Assembly: GCA_046595995.1 (NCBI GenBank)
Contig: JBKJNB010000016.1
Location: forward strand, 1 to 27,386
Direction of reading: 5' to 3'
Source: JAWXBR01 sp046595995
Lineage (GTDB): Bacteria; Bacteroidota; Ignavibacteria; Kapaibacteriales; Kapaibacteriaceae
DNA length: 27,386 nucleotides
Shown: piece by piece, positions 22,466 through 27,386 of the stretch
How positions within the stretch are numbered: position 1 is the stretch's first letter
Layout: every line of letters starts with the position of its first letter
Notes under the pieces: generated by a model
The model's database searches: none
What the model saw: the letters and a program-made list of their open reading frames with translations, nothing else
Told to the model about the DNA's origin: nothing
Position numbers and translations under genes: made by a program

Positions 22466-24541
22466 ATGAAATCTCTCGTGTTCGGTCTTGTATGCTTGCT
22501 CGCTGCGCCTCATGTATCTGCGCAATTGCAGACCGCAAAGTCTGACACAACTAAGACAACATCTGACACTACAAAGACAACATTCGACGCCTCCACGTAT
22601 AAAGCTGCGACGGTTGTCGTCGACGCCAATCGCGCAGTGTCAGCCGCAACCGACCAAACTTTTCGGTCTAAAGATCTACTGTTGCTCCCACACAACTCTG
22701 CTCAAGACTTACTTCGGATTGTTCCGGGATTGGTGATTGCGCAGCACGGTGGAGGCGGGAAAGCTGAACAGATTTTCTTACGCGGTTTTGATGCCGATCA
22801 TGGTACTGATATCAACATCAGCGTGGATGGCGCACCGGTGAATATGGTCTCGCACGGACATGGCCAAGGATACGCAGACTTGCATTTCATCATTCCGGAG
22901 ACCGTCGAACGGGTTGATGTAGTGAAAGGTCCGTACTTCGCCAGCTACGGCGACCTCACCACGGCCGGAGCTGTTACCTTCCGGACTGCTGACACCCTTG
23001 TGAACAACATTGCGAAGCTCGAGGGCGGCATGTTTGGTACGTATCGTGGTCTAGGTCTCGTAGCAACGTCACTGGGTACAACCAAAGCGTATGCAGGCGC
23101 GGAGTTCTCGTCATCTCAAGGGTACTTCGAACTGCCTCAGGATTTCAGCCGGTTGAATCTTATCGCAAAGACGTACACACCACTTGGACGTCATTCCGCA
23201 CTTACAGCTTCTGTAATGACTTTTACATCGAAGTGGAATGCAAGCGGACAGATTCCTAATCGTGCAGTCGAGAGCGGACTTGTTACACGGTTCGGTGCCA
23301 TCGATCCGAACGAGGGTGGCGCAACAAGTCGAACCACGTTCCAACTTGCTCTTCAAGAGCAGGGTGCAGATCCACTAACCATTCGAGCATCGTTTACCGA
23401 TTATCGTTTTAGACTCTTCAGCAACTTCACATTCTTCGCCACAGATTCGATCAATGGCGACATGATCGAGCAAACCGATGAACGGTCCGTGCTCGCACTT
23501 TTCGGGCAGAAGAACTTCGTCTACCTAATCGATGAAGTAGGTATGCAGACATCTTTCGGTGTGAATGTCCGTCATGACAACGTTCGTGCAGCGCTATACC
23601 ACGACTCCGTGCGCACGCGGCTCTCCACAACACGCGACAACGCCATCAAGCAGACAAACGTCGGCGTCTTTGCTGAGCAGAAAATCATTGTTGGTGCCTT
23701 AACAGCGGTCTTCGGTGCACGTGCCGATTACTTCGACTTCAACGTCGAAAATCTTGCTCCGCAAGGGGCTGCTACACAAGGATCTGCAGCGCACGGATCT
23801 GCGCAAAAAATTGTCGTGTCGCCGAAGGCGAACCTCGCGTACGCAATCGACGATCATGGTACGCTGTTTCTTAACTCTGGCTTCGGCTTTCACTCGAACG
23901 ACGCACGTGTTGCCGTAACGAAGGCCTCGCAGACAACCATCCCCCGTGCCTTTGGTGCTGAACTTGGCGGCCGTTGGGCGAATGACGTACTGGCATTTTC
24001 AGTAGCAGCGTGGATGCTCGATCTAGAAAGCGAGTTTGTTTGGATTGGTGATGAAGGCACGACCGAAGAGTCCGGACGTTCACGCCGTATCGGCCTCGAT
24101 GTCGAAGCACGCGTACATCCAACCACATGGTTTACCATTGGTGGCAATGCAACTGTTTCACGTGGCCGACTACGTGATCTTCCAGATGGTGCGAACTACA
24201 TTGCACTCGCACCAACACTCACGCTTACATCCTTTGCCGTGTTTGAGTTTGATGCATTCTCTGCTGCTGTCCGTTTGCGTCACATCGGCGCACGTCCGGC
24301 AAACGAAACGTACTCAGTAGCAGCCACTGGTTACAGCATCGTCGACATGAACGGCACCGTGCCGCTTACGAGTGCTCTCGACTTGAATGTACAAGTCGAA
24401 AACCTACTAAACATGTCGTGGCGCGAAGCCCAGTTTGACACTGAAAGCCGCCTTCGAGGCGAGTCGGACACGACGTCAGAAATTCACTACACACCAGGAA
24501 CACCGTTTAACGTGCGCGTTGGTGTGGGCCTTAGGTTCTAA
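22466..24541 (+). CDS. TonB-dependent outer-membrane receptor
   Basis: 691 residues from ATG 22466. The open frame extends upstream into the TPR gene, but this Met gives a clean signal peptide (MKSLVFGLVCLLAAPHVSAQ). A duplicated SDTTKTT stretch (residues about 26-39) precedes a TonB-box-like ATVVVDA (48-54). The plug domain follows (AQDLLRIVPGLVIAQHGGGG, KAEQIFLRGFDADHGTDINI, VNMVSHGHGQGYADLHF, ERVDVVKGPYFASYGDLTTA). The rest is a 22-strand barrel ending in the Phe of RVGVGLRF. Such receptors import metal chelates, cobalamin, sugars or other compounds. The Gly/His-rich plug might suggest a metal-containing ligand, but this is speculation. No carboxypeptidase-like SusC domain is present. Probably co-transcribed with the TPR lipoprotein. 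Confidence 0.93.
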   Translation: MKSLVFGLVCLLAAPHVSAQLQTAKSDTTKTTSDTTKTTFDASTYKAATVVVDANRAVSAATDQTFRSKDLLLLPHNSAQDLLRIVPGLVIAQHGGGGKAEQIFLRGFDADHGTDINISVDGAPVNMVSHGHGQGYADLHFIIPETVERVDVVKGPYFASYGDLTTAGAVTFRTADTLVNNIAKLEGGMFGTYRGLGLVATSLGTTKAYAGAEFSSSQGYFELPQDFSRLNLIAKTYTPLGRHSALTASVMTFTSKWNASGQIPNRAVESGLVTRFGAIDPNEGGATSRTTFQLALQEQGADPLTIRASFTDYRFRLFSNFTFFATDSINGDMIEQTDERSVLALFGQKNFVYLIDEVGMQTSFGVNVRHDNVRAALYHDSVRTRLSTTRDNAIKQTNVGVFAEQKIIVGALTAVFGARADYFDFNVENLAPQGAATQGSAAHGSAQKIVVSPKANLAYAIDDHGTLFLNSGFGFHSNDARVAVTKASQTTIPRAFGAELGGRWANDVLAFSVAAWMLDLESEFVWIGDEGTTEESGRSRRIGLDVEARVHPTTWFTIGGNATVSRGRLRDLPDGANYIALAPTLTLTSFAVFEFDAFSAAVRLRHIGARPANETYSVAATGYSIVDMNGTVPLTSALDLNVQVENLLNMSWREAQFDTESRLRGESDTTSEIHYTPGTPFNVRVGVGLRF
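22541..22582. repeat. 21-bp duplication before the TonB box
   Basis: Two 21-bp copies (22541-22561 and 22562-22582) encode SDTTKTT twice. They differ by two bases, both silent. The repeat lies between the signal peptide and the TonB box, in a flexible periplasmic extension of the receptor. Confidence 0.85.
23759..23803. repeat. 15-bp repeat in a receptor surface loop
   Basis: Three 15-bp units encode PQGAA, TQGSA and AHGSA. Units two (23774-23788) and three (23789-23803) share the core GGATCTGC. The position between two barrel strands (FDFNVENLA and KIVVSPKANLAYAI) suggests an extracellular loop or tight turn. Confidence 0.75.
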
Positions 24542-25271
24542 CCAATGAGTTGTCGACAGACGGCGTCCGTCGCAGTATGATGCGCGTGATAACGATGTGA
24601 CTAATCAATGCAATCGTTACCATGACAACTGGTAACCAGACGTAAGGAAAGTACAGAACCCAAGTGTTCATGTTTCGCGGATCTGTACCTAGGGCGTGAA
24701 CCATGGGCGACGTGGCAATTGCTATGATCGTAATTGCTACGAGGCAATAGATGCCCCAAAGATTCCATAGCCAAATCACAATGGCCGGAACGTTCACACC
24801 CAGCTTCAGGGCTGTAAACAAGAGCACAGCGCCGATTCCCGTAGCAATGTCGAAGTTGTATCCTGAGTATGACAGTGCCTCGGGCATAATGCCGACATTC
24901 GCCGCGTGATGCATCACGAGCTCAAGCGGCAGACGAAACATCTGTAGTCCGATTAGCGCAACCAGTGGTACTTCCGCCACCATATGACTCCCAAGTGGTC
25001 CGAGGCCACCACGAACAGATAGCACCAGCACCAGGACAATCATGAGTCCCATGGGTGGAAACGGTGCATCGGTATCGGATAGAAGTCCGGTCGCAGCCAA
25101 CACTCCAGACAAAGCCATGATGCCAGCCACCGAAGCGAGCATGCCGAACTGCAGACTGCGCCGCTTGCGCGCAACGATCAGGGCAGTGAAAATGAGTGCG
25201 ACAACCACGGCCAAACCTCCGATGCCGTATGCTGCAATTGCGTCAAAGATCGGCGGGTTAAACGGAGGCAT
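24531..25271 (-). CDS. Multi-pass membrane protein of unknown function
   Basis: 246 residues with about seven hydrophobic segments (IGGLAVVVALIFTALIVARK, MLASVAGIMALSGVLAATGL, GLMIVLVLVLSVRGGL, GIGAVLLFTALKLG, VNVPAIVIWLWNLWGIYCLV, YVWLPVVMVTIALISHIVI). A conserved-looking loop, ELVMHHAANVGIMPEALSYS followed by GYNFDIATG, contains paired His and could bind a ligand or metal. I do not recognise a named family, though proteins with this loop occur in other bacteria. The gene is convergent with the TonB receptor and its stop overlaps that gene's end by 11 bp. It may be functionally linked with the DUF4331/TPR/receptor set, but it is on the other strand and would need its own promoter. Confidence 0.75.
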   Translation of the reverse strand: MPPFNPPIFDAIAAYGIGGLAVVVALIFTALIVARKRRSLQFGMLASVAGIMALSGVLAATGLLSDTDAPFPPMGLMIVLVLVLSVRGGLGPLGSHMVAEVPLVALIGLQMFRLPLELVMHHAANVGIMPEALSYSGYNFDIATGIGAVLLFTALKLGVNVPAIVIWLWNLWGIYCLVAITIIAIATSPMVHALGTDPRNMNTWVLYFPYVWLPVVMVTIALISHIVITRIILRRTPSVDNSLVRT

Positions 25272-25387
25272 TTTGGAACCATGGCATTGTGGTAGGCATT
25301 ATTGCAAACCTACATGCCACGCAAGTTTGTGCCATCATTGCCTACGAATCGGCGATGAGCCCCTTACTGATGTCAACCCTGAGCACC

Positions 25388-26731
25388 ATGATGCGCCTCC
25401 TATTAATACTGCTCCTCGCCGTTACGTTCACCGGACTGATGTACAGACAACTCGGTAGTGACACTGGGCTACGCGTAGTTGGCAGGCACCTCTACACACC
25501 GTGTGAGGACAAAGTGGTACTTCGTGGAGTGAATAAGATGGCTGTCTGGACGCAAGACCTCGCGCTTCGTAAGAAGTCGTACGAAGAGATTCGGAAGACT
25601 GGGGCGAACTGTGTCCGTATCGTCTGGCTTGCGCAGCCAAGTGCGGCAGAGGTTGATGCTGGTGTAGAAGGTTTAGATCGAACGATTCAGGATTGCATAG
25701 ACAATGACATGATTCCAATGATTGAGATGCATGATGCAACAGGTAATTGGTCGAAACTCCAAATGGTACTCGACTACTGGAAATCTCCAGACGTTCTTGC
25801 AGTAATCAAGAAACACGAGAGGTACCTGATTGTAAATATTGCTAATGAGTGCGGGCAATTCGAAGTCACAGACGAGATGTTCAAAACTGGTTACGAATCT
25901 GCATTACTGCAACTACGTAACGCAGGTATCCACACTCCCCTTGTTATCGATGCGGCGGACTGGGGCAAGAACCTTGCACAACTCGTTCGCGTTGGGCCGT
26001 ATCTCATGGATAAAGACCCTGACAAAAATGTGATGTTCAGCGTACACACCTATTGGTCGACGGCGGATGGCGCGAATGCAGCGTACATCACTGCTCAGTT
26101 TCAGGCTGCTGTTAATGCGGGTATGCCGCTAATGATTGGCGAATTCGCTGGGTTGTTTAATCGTGGTGATGCATTTGTGTACGAGGCAGACTACGAAACC
26201 ATGATCATGCGTGCGCAGAAAATGGGCATCGGTTACCTTGCATGGGAGTGGGGTCCGGGCAACGAATACGCCGACCCGGCATGTACTATGATGAACATGA
26301 CAACCGACAGTTACTACGCGACGCTACAAACGGGTTGGGCAACGGATGTGGCAGTAGCCAATCAATTCAGCATCAAGAACACATCGTTAACGCCGCAGTA
26401 CATTATTGACGCTGGAATGTGTAAACCGAGTAGTGTAGAGTCAGACATCGCCAATGCAACGGAAGCACCTGGCGTCATCATCGTACCGAACCCGTTTAGT
26501 GAAAGTGCAACCATTATTGTCTACACACAATACGATGGACGTCTTCGCATATCGATCGTAAACGTACTGGGTGAAGTGGTGGCGCCACTGTTTGATGAAC
26601 AGGTCCTACGTGGACGTTACCATGCTACAATTCCGAGTTCCATAACACATTCGAGTTCCAAAGAAATGCTGTTCTGTAGCGTGGAATTGAATGGTAGGCG
26701 GATGATGCGACCCGTGCGACACATCCGTTAA
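25388..26731 (+). CDS. GH5-like secreted glycoside hydrolase with T9SS tail
   Basis: 447 residues from ATG 25388, chosen because it gives a normal signal peptide (MMRLLLILLLAVTFTG). The frame is open upstream to 25289, and Met at 25355 and 25370 are other options. The catalytic domain shows clan A features: LRGVNKMAVW on strand one, ANCVRIVWLAQP, IPMIEMHDATGNW, and the acid/base Glu in IVNIANECG (codon at 25847). VMFSVHTYW follows, then the nucleophile Glu in MIGEFAG (codon at 26141) and LAWEWGPGNE. These point to a GH5 mannanase- or cellulase-type enzyme. The last 85 residues form a T9SS sorting domain (IVPNPFSESATIIVYTQYD, SIVNVLGEVVAPLFDEQV). Probable job: surface or extracellular polysaccharide cleavage. 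Substrate unproven. Confidence 0.88.
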   Translation: MMRLLLILLLAVTFTGLMYRQLGSDTGLRVVGRHLYTPCEDKVVLRGVNKMAVWTQDLALRKKSYEEIRKTGANCVRIVWLAQPSAAEVDAGVEGLDRTIQDCIDNDMIPMIEMHDATGNWSKLQMVLDYWKSPDVLAVIKKHERYLIVNIANECGQFEVTDEMFKTGYESALLQLRNAGIHTPLVIDAADWGKNLAQLVRVGPYLMDKDPDKNVMFSVHTYWSTADGANAAYITAQFQAAVNAGMPLMIGEFAGLFNRGDAFVYEADYETMIMRAQKMGIGYLAWEWGPGNEYADPACTMMNMTTDSYYATLQTGWATDVAVANQFSIKNTSLTPQYIIDAGMCKPSSVESDIANATEAPGVIIVPNPFSESATIIVYTQYDGRLRISIVNVLGEVVAPLFDEQVLRGRYHATIPSSITHSSSKEMLFCSVELNGRRMMRPVRHIR

Positions 26732-26740
26732 TCCTTGACA

Positions 26741-27178
26741 TTAGGCTTTGACGTTCGCAGACTTATCGCCGTTGGCAGGCCTACTAACTCCATCCATTTG
26801 TTCGAGCCGTTCTTCTTTTATTTCGGACTCGATGCGAACGGCCTTGATGTCGATGCGGACGCGAGCAAAGAGACTCATGTACACATTCGCTACCCATACA
26901 AGAGCGAAGAGCGCAATAAGATAACCGCGCCAGTCTTCGAACAATAGTTTGAAGTCAGTAATAATGATCATTGCTACCGCGACGTAATGCGAGAAGCAGT
27001 ATTCACACGTGAACAAGTAGAAAAACTTCCGCGCTACAATCGTCCTGCTCGTCGTGCTACGCTGTACACAATACTCCCTCGGCTCGCGAAAGACCTCCTC
27101 ATGCGTTATAGTCCATGCAATCGATGCCACGGGCAACGCAAGTATGATGAGGAAGAGGAGGTCGGTAGACATATGCAT
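26741..27178 (-). CDS. Small membrane protein with a CxxC motif
   Basis: 145 residues with three likely membrane segments (LLFLIILALPVASIAW, YVAVAMIIITDF, LIALFALVWVANVYMSLF). Between the first two is FTCEYCFSHY (Cys58, Cys61, His64), which could bind metal or form a disulfide. The C-terminal tail is charged and ends in an Asn/Asp/Lys-rich stretch. The pattern resembles DUF1360-like small proteins, but I cannot confirm a family. It follows another minus-strand gene whose stop was two bases from this start before a 35-bp duplication separated them, so the two are probably co-transcribed. Met at 27172 is an alternative start. Convergent with the GH5-like gene (9-bp gap). Confidence 0.72.
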   Translation of the reverse strand: MHMSTDLLFLIILALPVASIAWTITHEEVFREPREYCVQRSTTSRTIVARKFFYLFTCEYCFSHYVAVAMIIITDFKLLFEDWRGYLIALFALVWVANVYMSLFARVRIDIKAVRIESEIKEERLEQMDGVSRPANGDKSANVKA

Positions 27179-27179
27179 C

Positions 27180-27249
27180 GTTATGCAGTCTGTACGTGGA
27201 AGTTGAACATCGGTGTTATGCAGTCTGTACGTGGAAGTTGAACATCGGT
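27180..27249. repeat. 35-bp perfect tandem duplication at a gene end
   Basis: Two identical 35-bp copies (27180-27214 and 27215-27249). On the minus strand each encodes the last codons PMFNFHVQTA and the TAA of the partial gene. The inner copy (27215-27249) is used by the gene; the outer copy lies between its stop and the start of the 145-residue membrane protein. Confidence 0.95.
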
Positions 27250-27386
27250 GATCCTACCGTGCCCCAGAGGCGAATCCACAGAGGCAGTACCATCTCTGTG
27301 CCACGGGCAGTTGTAATGTCGCCTAAGTCATGGATGATGTTCCATCCGAATGCTGTCCTTAAGAGTGCCTTGACCTGTGCCTTTGC
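27216..27386 (-). CDS. C-terminal end of an unidentified protein (partial)
   Basis: The minus-strand frame is open from the window edge and encodes 56 residues, including LLRTAFGWNIIHDLGDITTA and EMVLPLWIRLWGTVGSP, ending MFNFHVQTA. I do not recognise the family. The Trp-rich C-terminus and the repeated copy of its last codons downstream are the main features. The same strand and close spacing suggest an operon with the small CxxC membrane protein. Confidence 0.65.
   Translation of the reverse strand, partial: AKAQVKALLRTAFGWNIIHDLGDITTARGTEMVLPLWIRLWGTVGSPMFNFHVQTA

Overview
The window looks like a chromosomal segment from a member of the Bacteroidota/Chlorobiota (FCB) group, most likely a Kapaibacteria- or Ignavibacteria-like lineage. 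This is inferred from gene content. Six secreted proteins, one of them broken, carry C-terminal type IX secretion (Por/T9SS) sorting-like domains. There is a TonB-dependent receptor, an outer-membrane barrel end, two lipoproteins, and few strong Shine-Dalgarno sequences. Base composition is close to 50% GC by eye. I see no rRNA, tRNA, insertion sequence, CRISPR array or phage module.

Region 1-9.2 kb is a mixture of intact and decaying genes. It starts with the end of an outer-membrane barrel gene and its terminator. Next comes a broken YCF48-repeat T9SS cargo gene (three in-frame TGA codons, two of them exactly at the conserved Trp of the repeat, plus an out-of-frame repeat junction). A GATGCG hexamer tandem array follows, then a VapBC toxin-antitoxin pair with a perfect operator palindrome. 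After that is a minus-strand run of a prohibitin-like SPFH protein, a lipoprotein and a secreted glycosidase-like protein. An internally deleted GNAT acetyltransferase and an unlisted dinD fossil come next, then an intact SulP anion transporter and an alkC DNA-repair gene that lost its N-terminal part. Four broken genes in 9 kb mark this as a degrading accessory region.

Region 9.2-19 kb holds a DUF1990 protein and a DUF4153 membrane protein that diverge with almost no space between them. Two large minus-strand T9SS cargo proteins follow: an 864-residue propeller/Ig-like protein and a roughly 1470-residue Cys-rich DUF11-repeat protein with its own terminator.

Region 19-25.3 kb is the most coherent functional unit: a T9SS-tailed DUF4331 protein, a strong terminator, a TPR lipoprotein, a TonB-dependent receptor with a Gly/His-rich plug, and a convergent 246-residue multi-pass membrane protein whose stop overlaps the receptor gene. 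I infer a cell-surface capture and uptake system of unknown substrate. The window ends with a T9SS-tailed GH5-like glycosidase, a small CxxC membrane protein, and the tail of another gene whose last 35 bp are tandemly duplicated.

Short tandem repeats recur throughout (6, 12, 15, 21 and 35 bp units), several in frame inside surface-protein linkers. A perfect four-run G-quadruplex motif lies inside the DUF1990 gene.
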